From: Tillus elongatus
Taxonomy: Eukaryota; Arthropoda; Insecta; Coleoptera; Cleridae
Length of the DNA: 64,000 bases
Direction of reading: 5' to 3'
Assembly: GCA_964006375.1 (NCBI GenBank)
Contig: OZ023266.1
Location: forward strand, 13,776,565-13,840,564
How positions within the stretch are numbered: position 1 is the first letter of the stretch; every line of letters begins with the position of its first letter. The position numbers and the translations under genes are program-made. The notes beneath the pieces are model-generated. The model searched no databases, had not been told where the DNA came from, and worked only from the letters and a program-made list of their open reading frames with translations. Of this stretch, positions 11,041 through 24,500 are shown piece by piece.

Positions 11041-11589
11041 TAAATTTTCGGTAAATTTGCAGATTAGCACATGGGGGGTGTTTTGAAAAATCTTTTCAGA
11101 AATATGCTTAGAACCCCTTCTGGATGCTCAAACCACAAGAAGAATTTCTTGCAAACAGCCCACAAGAAAGTTACGGGACCAAGAGTGAATATGGGTGCTG
11201 GGCGGAGAAGAATATAAAAAGGAAATGTGAGCGAAAAGTGCGAAATAAACAGCTTAGTTGGTCCTCTTTAAGCTGCCTTTATCCCATTATGCAGCTATAC
11301 CTCCTTAAAATCCTGTTTACCGCGCGTAGAACCTCTATATTCACCGCAGGTCCCGTAACTTTCTTAGGGGTGGCCCCGAAGGAATTTTTCCTGTTTACAT
11401 TGCTCTTGTTTATGCATTGAGGATGATTGTAAGCATGCAGAAGGTGAAGGAGAACCCCCGCGACGAAGCAGCGGAGCAAGATTTTAAATTTATTTTTAAA
11501 TTGTTATGTCATTTCATTTTTTAAAGTATTTTCCTAAAATGATTTTGAGGTTGCGTTGTTTGTCAGTCTTACATAGTAGGCTGCAATAT
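11041..11589. other. Spacer between direct repeats, with a short inverted repeat
   Basis: An imperfect inverted repeat pairs AAGAAAGTTACGGGACC (about 11164) with GGTCCCGTAACTTTCTT (about 11348). The 98-codon frame at 11124-11420 crosses it and resembles nothing I know. A fragment of an unidentified element is likely. Confidence 0.4.
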
Positions 11590-11995
11590 TTTATCATTTT
11601 AAAAAAGTATGGATACAGCAACCGTAAAGAAGTGTTAAAAGGGTCTGGGTGCAGCAAGTATGTTATGGTAGAAAATTTTCGTAAAAATATTTCAAATCCG
11701 ATAGCTCAACAAATTTCCCATTAAGCTAGAATCTTCAATCTTGAACCTAGGTATGGTAACACCTATGTAAACGCACCGTGGGTACTAAATTGAAGAAAAA
11801 TAACATAATGAGCTTCGCGGATAACAACAAATTTGTTTTAAAAAACCTTTTTTGTTGTTTATTGTTTGCAAAAACTGGATGGGTTGATTAAAACAAACCA
11901 TCCAAGCAATTAATAAGGAAAAATAGCTGCCATATTTACAATTTGACAGGTACATTCCCTTTGTAAATAATTATTTTTTTTCTGTAAAACTTTTG
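11590..11995 (+). repeat. Direct repeat, second copy
   Basis: See the first copy at 10660. It includes a TArep-like GGGTGCAGCAAGTATGTTAT module. Confidence 0.8.
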
Positions 11996-12069
11996 TAACC
12001 CTAATGAAATTTGTAACATATTTTTTTAAAGCAGTACTTACTATTATATGTAAGACCAAATTTTAATTT

Positions 12070-12249
12070 TTTAGCTCCATATAAGACATACATTTTTTAA
12101 AATAATCGCTAACTGGGAGTCTAAAACCGATCTCCAAGGTCCACTTAAATTTAAAGAATTTGTTTTAATAATATATCTTACTCATAGTGTACAATTCTTA
12201 TGAAAATTCGCTACTATAACGCACTTGCTGCGTCCCGAAATTTTTTATT
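12070..12249 (-). repeat. TArep fragment, paralogous empty site of hAT-2
   Basis: Contains ACCGATCTCCAAGGTCC, then ATAGTGTACAATTCTTATGA and CGCACTTGCTGCGTCC. The same order flanks the hAT-2 element on its two sides (37.19-37.26 and 38.97-39.03 kb), so this segment represents the uninterrupted form. Confidence 0.75.
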
Positions 12250-12350
12250 TATAAGCACATTTGGAGAACCGAAATCACCGCAACACATTTAAAAAAACCT
12301 GACGATCGTTTCAGTAATCAAGTTATCGTCATCAGAGAATTAATAATTCT
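12250..12350 (-). ncRNA. Hammerhead ribozyme-like motif (type as in Penelope/retrozyme repeats)
   Basis: On the minus strand CTGATGA (from 12335 to 12329) is followed by a possible stem II and then GAAACG (around 12307-12312), with a conserved downstream GTGTTGCGGTGATTTCGG phrase. The same downstream phrase accompanies the motifs at 41.8 and 42.0 kb. Both invariant core boxes are present. Stem II has mismatches, so activity is doubtful. Confidence 0.65.
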
Positions 12351-12367
12351 AATATCTTATATCCACC

Positions 12368-12470
12368 ACTCTATTTATATTCTTCTGCTGGTAGTCGATC
12401 ACTGACGATTTAGGGAGGTCCAACGACACCACGTTAGTGACCGATTACATGCAGAAGAATATAAATATTT
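12368..12470. repeat. Imperfect palindrome (about 36-bp arms)
   Basis: ATTTATATTCTTCTGC...GTCGATCACTGACG at the left is mirrored by CGTTAGTGACCGATTAC..GCAGAAGAATATAAAT at the right, with a short central spacer. It could form a long hairpin and sits immediately beside the hammerhead motif. Confidence 0.75.
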
Positions 12471-13044
12471 TTGTATCTCTGTTAGAACACACATCCTGGT
12501 AGCATTTCTTTAAAATGTTAATCTTGCAACTTGTTTGTAGACGTCGTGTTTACGTAATTAAAAATTAGTATCCAATCAATTTAAATTAGGCAATAACTCC
12601 GCTTTGTCCATTTGACGGCATCCGTTACAGAAAATTATCTCATTTTCATGGTAACACCAGTTGCAGTTAAGGAGCTAAATTCGTCAAAGTAAATTAGGAA
12701 TCAATGGCGTAATTGCATCTCAGTTTTTATGTGTTTTCACATTCTATACACGTTTACTTTAATTACTGTATTTAGCTGGTATTTCAGTAGCTAAAATCTT
12801 CAAAATTACGCACAGTTTCTTTGCTTTTAACTGGTAATAGCTTCATATAACTGTACTAATCATAATTAATAAGCCTTGCCATTAGCATTTTTATTCGGCA
12901 TTAAAAATAAAACAATCTCATACCAAACGTTAGTTACAGGTTACAGCGTCTAACAGACCTGCGTAATAATATAAAATGTTCGGTCGCCTAGCAACAACAT
13001 ACTAGATCTCATATAAGCGATGTTTACGATTGACAGTCAAACGC
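12471..13044. other. No gene recognised
   Basis: AT-rich sequence without recognised repeat or coding similarity. Confidence 0.45.
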
Positions 13045-13925
<881 letters not shown>

Positions 13926-14050
13926 TCTTTTTAGTGAATTATCTTTAAAAAATATCACTAATGGGGAGATATCGACTTTTGAATTTTGAAAAAATTTCCT
14001 CAAATGAGCGCTATTTAGGACCCCTGGAACCAAAGGTCGGTTTCAGACTT

Positions 14051-14124
<74 letters not shown>

Positions 14125-14690
14125 GTGTCACACCTATTACTTAAAAAATGATGGACCGATTTTGATAAAACTTGGTGAGTACCTTCCTTTTGCAAGTGGA
14201 TTGGATAAGTTCGTTAACCAGGGAAATCCGCCTAAGTTTTCCCGGAAAATTTTGTGTTTTTTTTTTCGAAAAAAAATCGAAAAAAATTATATCTCCGGAA
14301 TTAACAAAGTAAGGGCAACTAAATTTCATGTGCACGTTTACACCATCATAGCTAAGTTACTTACCAAAATTTAGCTCTGTAGGTTAAAGGACAAAAAAGT
14401 TACAGGCATTAAAAAAAATTGGGGTTACCTCAAAACGTCAAAGTCGCGATTTTAAACGTCAAAATTGGTAATATTTAGGCAATGAACCTGAAACTAATAT
14501 GAGATATGAAAGAAAAATGTCTCAAGAAGAATGTTTTACAAAGCCTGAAATCTTAGTTTCAATCGTCATTGTACTTCATTTTACTAAAATATTCCCAGAA
14601 AATTCATTTCAAATAGACCCTTTCTCTGATGATTTGGCAGTAGTGTTGGCTATAGAGTTTACCGGTTAATGGTATATCATTTTTGTCGAA
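13926..14690 (-). repeat. TArep copy, inverted, long form
   Basis: Starts with the inverted terminal hairpin (TTTAGTGAATTATC...ATATCACTAATGGGGAGAT) and the inverted 3' module (AAATGAGCGC...GGACCCCTGGAACC). A (TA)n at 14053-14120 follows, then the body GATTTTGATAAAACTTGGTG and GTTCGTTAACCAGGGAAA. Downstream it continues into the long-form tail containing CGTCAAAATTGG and TCAAATAGACCC. Confidence 0.7.
14053..14120. repeat. (TA)n microsatellite
   Basis: TA run with one phase slip, at the fixed TArep position. Confidence 0.95.
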
Positions 14691-14891
14691 TTTTCGTAAA
14701 AAATCTTTAAAGTTCAATATATCCGTTATTATGCACGATACGAAAAAAATTGTATACGTTAATTATAGGGTGTCTTGAGCTACATCAAAAAAAAATATTT
14801 CTACAATTACAGGCTGGCCCATAAGTCGTTGGTGATTCAAGTTTTCTTTTTTAGTGCATTTTCTTAAAAAAATTCACTAATGGGGAGATCC

Positions 14892-14982
<91 letters not shown>

Positions 14983-15560
14983 TATATCGTACCGATAACT
15001 CAAAAAATAATGGACCTATCTTGATCAAATTTGGTGAGTACCTTCCTTTTGCAAGTGGCTTGGATAAGTTCGTTGGCCAGGAAAATCGGACCAGGTTTTC
15101 GTGAAAAATTCTGTTTTCTTTCTAAAAAACATTATATCTCCGGAAATATCAAAGTGAGGGCAACCAAATTTGGTACGCGTATTTGTATTATAAAGAGTAA
15201 ACCATGTACCAAAATTTAGGTCTCTAAGTTTAAGGACAAAAAGTTCCGTGCAGCTAAAGAAACAAATTTTGGAGTTTTCCTCAAAACGTCAAACTCGCAA
15301 TTTAAAACGTCAAAATTGGCAATGTTTAGGCAAAGAACAAGAAACAAATACGGATTGTGAAAAGAAAATGTTGCAAGAAGAGTGTTATGCGACCCCTTAA
15401 GTTTCAGATTCAACTGTCATTGACCTTCATTTTACTAAAGTATTCACAGAAAATTCCTTTCAAATAGACCCTTTCTCTGATGCTTTGGCTGTCGGTTTAG
15501 TTAAGTTGATGCTTTCGCTGTAGGTTTAGTGAAGTTTATGGTTTAACGGTCTATAATTTC
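14691..15560 (-). repeat. TArep copy, inverted, long form (second)
   Basis: The inverted terminal hairpin at about 14850-14882 is directly followed by (TA)n (14893-14978). The body contains GATCAAATTTGGTGAGTACC and GAAAATCGGACC. The long tail TCAAATAGACCCTTTCTCTG at about 15460 is shared in reverse with 3.2 kb. The 3' module between hairpin and TA run is deleted. Confidence 0.7.
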
Positions 15561-15589
15561 AGCTAATTTTGGTAGACTAAATTCGTTAC

Positions 15590-16078
15590 TGCATTTTAGC
15601 ATTTTTTATCGAAATATGATGCATGTTTGTAAGAAATAAATCTGGACGCAGTAAGTGCGTTTTGGTAGCCAATTTTCATTAAATCCTTCTAATTTCAATA
15701 ACTCAATTTGCTATTAACGTAAGTTTTGTTGTTTAGGAAACCAACATTTAACTTTATTTTCGGAAAATTTTTGTATAAACGCGGCAAAGGCGTTTTGGTA
15801 GCGAATTTTCATTAAATGTTTCAAATTTCAATAACTCAATTTGCTATTAACCTAAGGTTCATTGGCTAGGAGACCAGTTTTCTCAGAAACATTTCAAGTT
15901 TATTTTCGGAACATTTTTGTGCATTTTCAAATAATTATTTTGATAAAATATGGTACATTGTTCCTACTTTATAGGTTAGGTCAGGTAACCAAATTGATGC
16001 CTGCTCGCTTTAGAGCGTTATATTTGTAATTAAAAACATTTTTATGAAAATTCACTTCCAATTATACAATATGCTCAG
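15590..16078 (+). repeat. TArep 5' modules in tandem
   Basis: Two successive 5' modules: GGACGCAGTAAGTGCGTTTT at about 15643 and ACGCGGCAAAGGCGTTTTGG at about 15779. Each is followed by AACTCAATTTGCTATTAAC. Upstream TTATCGAAATATGATGCATG shows that the family consensus extends beyond the CTGGACGC start. Confidence 0.7.
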
Positions 16079-16520
16079 GCTTCTACAGTGTCCCGACCTT
16101 ATTGCTTTTGTGGGGTATATTGGTTATGAGTGGAGATAGATTGCGGTTTTCACAATACTGTTCTACTTTTTTGTGTGAAACTAACGATGTAACGCAGGAG
16201 ACACAGGCCGGTTTTGTACTCCTTATGAACTCTTCAGTATACCACACTTGCCTTACGGCAGGCATTTCCACAATATCCCATGGAGAAAAGCGCAAAGCAC
16301 CATCTCTGGAGTTGTGACAGTTCTAGGCTTCCACAGAAGCTTCCACGCACATACGGTGCAGCAAGAAGGAGGCTGTTATTACGAAAACTCACAAGCAAAA
16401 ACAACTACACCCTGGCTGGTACCACGACAGGCAGTGAATTACACCATTCAGTCATACTGAAGAGTCTTCAAGGAGGATATAACCGGTCTGGATCTCCTGC
16501 TTTAGATCTCACCACAAGCT
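16079..16520. other. No gene recognised (moderate GC island)
   Basis: Less AT-rich than its surroundings, with overlapping frames of 70-83 codons at 16102-16531 that match nothing I know. Could be part of another element in which LINE C1 inserted. Confidence 0.4.
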
Positions 16521-18912
16521 GCAGGTGGTAGTGGACTTTTCCTTTCCGTGATAGTAAAGGATTTTCTTTACGTCCGAGGAGGTACCAGCCCTTATATCAA
16601 GGGGTTGGTGAAGTCCCAATAGACGTTTCCGATTCTGGTGTATGAGTCGGTTTCCCTTATAAACAAAAATTATGTTGGCTCCTCCTTGTACAAAAGGTTC
16701 CGGAGATAAAATAACCCTCCATTCGGATCTCCGGGAGAGGGGTGTGCAGGAGGCGCCGGCATCATGATTTAACATATTCTTCTCGAATATGACTGGCCTA
16801 AATTTTAACCTCAACTAGGTCCACCACTTCCTCCAGGATAATAGGTCCCAACTCCTCTTCCTCAAGGAAACCCAAATCAGTGGTAAAACAGCCACTAATC
16901 ACCGTAATTTCCAGGGATATAAGCTCCTTACTTCCTTTAGATTGCATGGAGGCATGTGCGCATACGTCTGTAGCAATGTACCCTGCACCAGACTCCCAAA
17001 TTTAGAAGCTGGAAGAAACGACAAACTCAGGGCTGCAACTAAATACATCTGTTGCATTTACCGGTCACCTTCTGACAACAACTTTGTACAGTTCTTCGAC
17101 TGCCTTTCTGAAAAAACCAACCATCTGATTTCTGAATATCGTTCCTCCGAGGCTACTATTCTTGGTGACTTCAATGTCCATAATAAGGAATGGTAGGATC
17201 TTCAAAAACCGATCCACAAGGAAGAGCAGCCGGAGGCCTTTGCAGTCAGCAATTATTTAGCCAATATGGTTCAGCAACCTAGTTACTTTCCTCGCATCCC
17301 ATCACACAGCGTAAATCCCCTGGATCTCCTTCTTACTACAAAACCTGAATGCTATAAGACATCAGTCACCGCCCCCCTTGGTCGCTCAGACCACGGCATG
17401 GTCACTGCTCCTGCGCAATGCAACCCGAGGTCACACAGTCATCACACCCACGTATCGTTTGGTACTACAACTCCGCGAACTGGGACGAAATTCAGGATTA
17501 CTTTTTCTCATTTCCATGGGCGTCTGTCTGCTTCTCTCATCCTGACCCCTCTGATATCTCACAAAACGTCACCGAAATTATCCAAGCTGGCATGGAATTA
17601 TTTATTACACGTACACAGAAAATCTCTTTAGCCACTCAAGAGCCCTGGTTCTTTAAATCATGTGACAAGGGCAGACTTGAAAAGGTCAACGCTGACAAAA
17701 CGCTTCTACACAATCCCAGTCAAGAAAACCGTCAAGCATTTAACGACGCAAGAAACTGCTATGCCCGCATACTTTCTGAGGCAAAAAACTCGTTCAATAA
17801 CCACATTAAAAACAAAGTCCTCTCAAGCTCCAACGGAAGCACACCCTTCTGTACTCTTATTAAATATATTGGGAATAATTTCTGCAAGAGCACGTTCCCA
17901 CCTCTTGTTTCAGGGGATGAAATTGTTTCTACCGCTCTGGGCAAGGCTGAATTTTTTGCCTCGTTGTTCGCCAACAATTCTACTCTCAACCCACCTCCAA
18001 ATGTTCAACTACCAACAGTCCCCAATGTCGCGCATAAAATGACGAATATCATTCTCAAAACTAAAAAGGTACGAAAGATGCTCTCTTCTCTTAATGCCAG
18101 GAAAGGCTCTGGCCTTGATGAGATCCAAGCAAATGTTCTCAAAAAATGCGCACCAGAACTTACTCCTGTCTTGACTCGTATGTTTCAGACATCTGGCAAT
18201 AGAGGCATATTCGCTAGTAACTGGAAAGCTGCTCGAGTACAATCCGTCCCCAAGAAGGGATCCACAGCGCTCCCTAGCAATACAGGCCTATTTCTCTCCT
18301 TACAGTCGTCTCTAAAGTGATGGAAAAGTATATAAACACCGAATTGCTAAATTTCTTGAACCGAAATCTCAATTGGCACCAACATGTCACATCAATTGTA
18401 GAAGCGGCTGCTAAGAAATTAGGTGTCCTCTTCCGGGCTCGCAAATATTTTTCACCAGCTAATCTCTATACTTTATATACTTCACAAATAAGGCGAAACC
18501 TCGAATACTGCTCCCACATCTGGGGTGCCGCTGCCGCTTCTACACTCGCTATCCTGGACTCCATTCAGAAGAGAGCTATGCGTCTCATCGGTGACACTAC
18601 CCTCACCCAAAGGCTGCCATACCTTGCCAACCAACGTGCCGTTGGTGACCTCTCTCTCTTTTATAGGTATCTGCACGTGCACTGCTCAGAGGAGTTTTCT
18701 TCCATAGTTCCTCCACCAGTTACCATCAACACATCTACCAGGGGAACAGAATGAATGCACCCTTTTACTGTCCAGGTCACCAGACATAGAACATCTTGTT
18801 AGGTCCGCTCTTTTGTCCTGTGGACTTCCAAGTTGTGGAATTCCTTGCCGGCACATGTTTTTCCTTCTCCTCCGAACCTCCAAACCTTCAAGTCTAGAAT
18901 TAACAAGTTGCT
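16521..18912 (+). pseudogene. LINE copy C1 with internal RT deletion
   Basis: Begins at the family's common 5' terminus (GCAGGTGGTAGTGG). The endonuclease region is recognisable in pieces, for example GDFNVHNKEW and PLGRSDHGMV, followed by the linker and the start of RT. At about 18357-18360 the sequence jumps from the VMEKYINTELLNFL block straight to the post-RT RNLNWHQHVTSI block. This removes the whole catalytic core including YADD (about 0.7 kb relative to copy D). A short shared GAA/CGAAAT overlap sits at the junction. It ends without a 3' UTR at 18912. Many frameshifts; clearly older than D and E. Confidence 0.9.
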
Positions 18913-19190
18913 TTGCGCTATTCTCCATTGCGGAAAGTAACGATGTCGAAATTAAGACTGACATGGCACTCTTTGTGCTACTTAGAGTAACTTTGAAAAT
19001 TTGTCTTTTCTAGACACTCCTGTATTTATTTTATGCGATGAGAGAACGACACTGTGAAAACTAATTCTAATACATTTTTAGAAATTAATGATGCAAATAG
19101 TTTTTTCTATTAAGCAAATATTTTGTGTTACAAACCAAACATATAATCCTTTAATCTAATCCAGTTCTGCCCAGTTCTGGGTCCAGAGGA
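18913..19190. other. Sequence separating LINE pieces C1 and C2
   Basis: Unrelated AT-rich sequence of about 280 bp. Whether it is an insertion into one LINE or marks two independent LINE fragments cannot be settled from the sequence. Confidence 0.4.
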
Positions 19191-20183
19191 ACATTCCTCT
19201 AAACTGTATCGAATTAATGCAGGAGTCCCTCAAGGTTCAGCTTTAGCCCCTACTTTGTCTTTTTCTCCACATCAATGACCTCCTCTCTAGCACATCCAAC
19301 TCAGGTCACAGTTACGCGGACGACAGCATCCTCGACTCAAATATACAATATTCTAAGCCTGTCTCTTTAGCCCAATTAGATGAGGATCGCAAACTCATGG
19401 AGGGTTCTGTCTCTGTGGAACTCCAAAAAATATTAGACTGTGGAAGTAGCAATCTTGTACAATTCAACTCCACCGAATCTCAGTCTAGATTTCTATTTCA
19501 TAAGAGATACACCAGCCCTAGACCTATCACAATGAACAACCAAGTTATTCAAAGTTATGAGTCCTTTTCTCTTGTTGGCATTTCTGTGAAACCAAATCTC
19601 AATTGGTATCAACCTGTCACATGACAGAAGCGACTGCTAACAAATTACGTTTTGTCTTCCTGGCTCGCAGATACTTTTCACCAGCTAATCTCTATACCTT
19701 ATATACTTAACAAATAAGGCCAAACCTCGAATACTGCTCCCACATCTGGGGTGCTGCTGCCGCTTCTACACTCGCTATCCTGGACTCCATTCAGAAGAGA
19801 GCTGGCATCCCTTGCCCACCAACGTGCCGTTGGTGACCTCTCTTGCTCTTTTATACATATCTGCACGGGCACTGCTCAGATGAGCTTGCTTCCATAGTTC
19901 CCCCACCTGTTGCTCCCAACAGATCTATCAGGGGAACAGAGCGAATGCATCCCTTTACTGTCCAGGTCCCCATACATAGAACATCTTGTTATGCCCGCTC
20001 TTTTGTCCCGACTACTTCCAAGTTGTGGAATTCCTTGCCGGCACATGTTTTTCCTTCTCCTCCGAACCTCCAAACCTTCAAGTCTAGAATTAACAAGTTG
20101 CCTCTTTCCTCCTTGTCGACACCCACGGTACGATATTATTTAGGCTGTAAGCCCTCGTGGTGTGTTGTTGAGATAAAAAAAAA
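19191..20183 (+). pseudogene. LINE copy C2, 3' part
   Basis: Starts within RT at the SSKLYRINAGVPQGSALAPT region, with a decayed YADD block (about 19313). It retains the C-terminal TSKLWNSLPAHVF segment and the 3' UTR with an A-tail ending at 20183. Several frameshifts. Confidence 0.88.
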
Positions 20184-20315
20184 CACGTCCTTACCACTAG
20201 ACCATCAAGGGTGCTAGAACTTATTCTGCATTCATAAAGTGATTGATTTCCCTTATAATAACTGTATTCCTAAAATACACCATGCCATAAGTGTTAAGAT
20301 TATGATACAAGAAGT

Positions 20316-20316
<1 letters not shown>

Positions 20317-20410
<94 letters not shown>
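20317..20410. repeat. (TA)n microsatellite
   Basis: Uninterrupted TA run. Unlike most others, its flanks do not show the TArep modules. Confidence 0.95.
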
Positions 20411-21035
20411 CATACTATATGTGAGTGTATTACTAGGCGAGAGAGAAAGAGCTTGCAAGGAGTTTAAGGAGAGGCACGAGGCACCTGTACAAGGCCATTT
20501 CGCATGCATTAGCGACCGCGAGGACACACCGCGACAACGCCATGATTTGCAGCCGACCGTTTATAAACACTTACACAGGGGACAACTGGCAACTGTCCTC
20601 ACGTCTCCGCGATACCGACCTACTGTATACAGAGCATTTACAGTAAACAGTACGCTAGCTACCTCACTCCTTACTGTTGCCAGTCATGTTCGCTGTGTCC
20701 TGACTAGTTCTAGCATTCTTTACATTTCAGGACCGGATCCATACAGCATCTTTTGATCAAGTGTGGTCATCGGAAATCACATTTAGTGTCTTGTATTGAC
20801 AACGAATTAAGAAATGTTTATTCTTTATTTGCCTGGGCAGATGTCTGTTTTCGCAATAATAACCCCACAGAATCGGGATATCTATTATTGAAATTACAGG
20901 GATCAAGAAATAAATGATAAAAGGCTCAAAGAAGAGGTAAAACGACTTATTCATTCGTATAATTTCAAAAGAAGAAAAGAGAAAGCATGGTTAAAACATA
21001 TAACTTTTAAAAGCCTACCAATAAGTTGACATTAA
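20411..21035. other. No gene recognised
   Basis: 20420-20756 is GC-richer and open for 111 codons but matches nothing I know. A CTTTACATTTCAG|GA phrase near 20718 resembles a splice acceptor, not enough to call an exon. Confidence 0.4.
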
Positions 21036-21069
21036 CCAGGTGTGTGCGTGTGTGTGTGTGTGTTTTGTT

Positions 21070-21410
21070 TCTTTAACGTCGGCCTATTTCCGCAACTATG
21101 GCCAATCACCGACGCCAAGGAGCAGTTTCACCTCGCTATCCTGGAAATTTTGCCGAACCGCTGCCTTTCTGTAAGGAGAGTAGGGGTCTTTAACGTGCCC
21201 AACATCGCATGGACACGGGACCGACAGCTTTACGCCCCCTCCGAAGGGCGGAACGTGCAGACATTCAACTTGCTCAAATACAATGCCAGAACCTCGGTTG
21301 ATGTAAATTTTACAGTTTCTACTGAAAAAGAGAAAGGAGTACCCTGGGATCGAACCCAGTAACCTTCGGTTCAGAGGCACACGTTCTTACCCTTGATTCC
21401 GACAATAGGC
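21070..21410 (-). repeat. tRNA-like (possible SINE) sequence after a short (TG)n
   Basis: The minus strand has GGGTTCGATCCC (21346-21357), a near-perfect RNA polymerase III B box with a pairing T-stem. It is preceded by a tRNA-like GTGTGCCTCTGAACCGAAGG region. The A box is weak. A tRNA-derived SINE or decayed tRNA-like domain is plausible. Confidence 0.45.
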
Positions 21411-21539
21411 ATGGATGCAAAATGATGATAATGTTTTGTATCCTCCTACTATGTCGAAAATCATAACTACTGGACAATTGATAGTCCCTTTCTTAATCTT
21501 ATTTTTAAAGGGGTAGACATTGATCCAATCCAATCCATA

Positions 21540-24500
21540 GCAGGTGGTAGTGGAGTTTTCCTTTATGTAATAGTAAAGGATTTTTTCACGCCCGAGGAGG
21601 TACCACCCCATACATCAAGGGGCCGGTGAAGTCCCAACGGACGTTTCCGGTTCTGGTGTATGAGTCGGTTTCCCTTATAAGCAAAAATGATGATGGCTCC
21701 TCCTTGTATAAAATATTCCGGAGGCAAAATACCCCTCCATTCGGATCTCCGGGAGAGGGGTGTACAGGGGGCGCCAACATCAAGATTTAACATATCCTTT
21801 TCGAATATATGTGGCCTAAATTCTAGCCTGAACTCCGTCCACCATTTCCTCCAGGCTAACAGGCCCCAACTCCTCTTCCTCACCGAAACCCAAATCTGTG
21901 CCAAAACAGCCACTAATCACCTTAATTTCCCGGGGTATGAGCTCCTTACTGCCTTTAGATTGCATGGAGGCGTGTGCGCATACGTCCGTAGCAATCTACC
22001 CTGCACCAGACTTCCCAATTTAGAAGCTGGAAGAAAAGACATACTATGGATAAAACTCTCTCTCAGGGCTGCAACTAAATTCATCTGTTGCATTTACCGG
22101 TCACCTTCTGACAACAACTTTGTCCAGCTCTTTGACTACCTTTCTGAAAAGACCGACTATCTGATTCCTGAATATCCTTCCTCCGAGGGCACTATTCTTG
22201 GCGACTTCAATGTCCATAATAAGGAATAGCTAGGATCTTCAAAAACCGATCCACAAGGGAGAGCAGCGGAGGCCTTTGCAGTCAGCAATTCTTTGGCCAA
22301 TATGGTTCAGCAACCTACTTACTTTCCTCGTATCCCAACACACAGCTCAAATCCCTTGGATCTCCTTCTTACTACAAACCCTGAATGCTATAAGATATCA
22401 GTCACCGCCCCCCTTGGTCGCTCAGACCACGGCATGGTCACTGCTTCCTGTGCAATGCAACCCGAGGTCACACAGTCATCACACCCACGTATCGTTTGGC
22501 ACTACAACTCCTCAAACTGGGACGAAATGCGGGATTACTTTTCCTCATTTCCATGGGCGTCTGTCTGCTTCTCTCATCCTGACCCCTCTGATATCTCACA
22601 AAACGTCACCGAAATTATCCAAGCTGGCATGGAATTATTTATTCCACGTACACAGAAAACCTCTTCAGCCACTCAAAAGCCCTGGTTCTCTAAATCCTGT
22701 GACAAGGCCAGACTTGAAAAGGTCAAAGCTCACAAAACGCTTCTACACAATCCCAGTCAAGAAAATCGTCAAGCATTCAACGACGCAAGAAACCGCTATG
22801 TCCGCATTCTTTCTGAGGCAAAAAACTCGTTTAATAACCACATTAAAAACAAAGTCCTCTCAAGCTCCAACGGCGGCAAACACTTCTGGACTCTTGCTAA
22901 GTCTATTGGGAATAATTTCTGCAAGAGCACGTTCCCACCTCTTGTCTCAGGGGATGAAATTGTTTCTACCGCCCTGGGCAAGGCTGAACTTTTTGCTTCG
23001 TTGTTCGCCGGAAATTCTACTATCAACCCACCTCCAAATGTTCAACCACCAACAGTCCCCAATGTCGCGCATAAAATGACTGATATCATTTTCAAAACTA
23101 AAAAGGTACGAAAGATGCTCTCTTCTCTTAATACCAGGAAAGCCTCTGGCCTTGACGAGATCCCAGCAATTGTTCTCAAAAAATGCGCACCAGAACTTGC
23201 TCCTGTCCTGACTCGTCTGTTTCAGATATCTTACAATAAAGGCATATTCCCTAGTAACTGGAAAACTGCTCGAGTACAACCCATCCCCAAAAAAGGATCC
23301 AAAGCGCTTCCTAGCAACTACATGCCTATTTCTCTCCTTTCAGTCATCTCTAAAGTGATGGAAAAGTATATAAACACCGAACTACTAAAATTCCTTGAAA
23401 AACACAGTCTAATCCACGACAGGCAGTATGGATTCCGTCAGCGCAGATCGACTGCCGACCTCCTTTCCTTTGTCACCCATTCTTGGAACAAGTCTATGGA
23501 ACAACACGGTGAATCCCAGATTGTTGCTCTAGACATATCCAAAGCATTCGACCAGGTCTGGCACGCAGCGCTGCTTAATAAACTTCCGGCCTATGGTCTA
23601 CCACCAAAACTTTGTACCTGGACAGCAAATTTCCTCTCCAACAGGAGCATATCTGTTGTTGTGGATGGCCATTCCTCTAAACTGTATCCAATTAATGCAG
23701 GAGTTCCTCAAGGTTCAGCTTTAGCCCCTACTTTGTTTCTTCTCCACATCAATGACCTCCTCTCTAGCACATCCAACCCAGTTCACAGTTACGCGGACGA
23801 CAACACCCTCCACTCAAATATACAATATTCTAAGCCTGTCTCTTTAGCCCAATTAGATAAGGATCGCAGACTCATGGAGAGTTCTGTCTCCGTGGATCTC
23901 CAAAAAATATTAGACTGGGGAAGTAGAAATCTTGTACAATTCAACCCCACCAAAACTAAGTCTTGCTTTCTTTCTCACAAGAGATACAGCAGCCCTAGAC
24001 CCATCACAATGAACAACCAAGTTATTCAAAGTAATGAGTCATTCTCTCTTGTTGGCATTTCTGTGGATCGAAATCTTAATTGGCACCAACATGTTACATC
24101 AATTGCAGAAGCGGCTGCTAAGAAATTGGGTTTCCTCTTCCGGGCTCGCAAATACTTTTCACCAACTAATCTCTATACCTTATACACCTCACAAATAAGG
24201 CCAAACCTCGAATACTGCTCCCACATCTGGGGTGCAGCTGCCGCTTCTACACTCGCTATCCTGGACTCCATTCAAAAGAGGGCTATACGTCTCATCGGTG
24301 ACCCTACCCTCACCCAAAGGCTTCCATCCCTTGCCCACCGACGTGCCGTTGGTGACCTCTCTCTCTTTTATAGATATCTGCACGGGCACTGCTCAGAGGA
24401 GCTTTCCTCCATAATTCCCCCACCTGCTGCCCCCAGCAGATCTACCAGGGGAACAGAGCGAAGGCACCCTTTTAATGTCCAGGTCACCAGACATAGAACA

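Noticed and set aside
11124..11479. Short frames on both strands of the spacer
   Set aside because: They cross an inverted repeat and match nothing known.
10660..11995. LTR retrotransposon
   Set aside because: The direct repeats lack clear TG...CA ends, no primer-binding site or gag/pol was seen, and the spacer is only about 550 bp.
17266..18042. Additional overlapping frames in LINE C1
   Set aside because: Shadows of the frameshifted endonuclease/linker sequence.
20421..20756. 111-codon frame with a nearby splice-acceptor-like site
   Set aside because: No family resemblance, no donor or partner exon; not enough to call a gene.
22276..23079. Alternative 267-codon frame overlapping LINE D (and its like in E)
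   Set aside because: It overlaps the endonuclease/linker frame in another phase; the protein-family motifs lie in the main frame.
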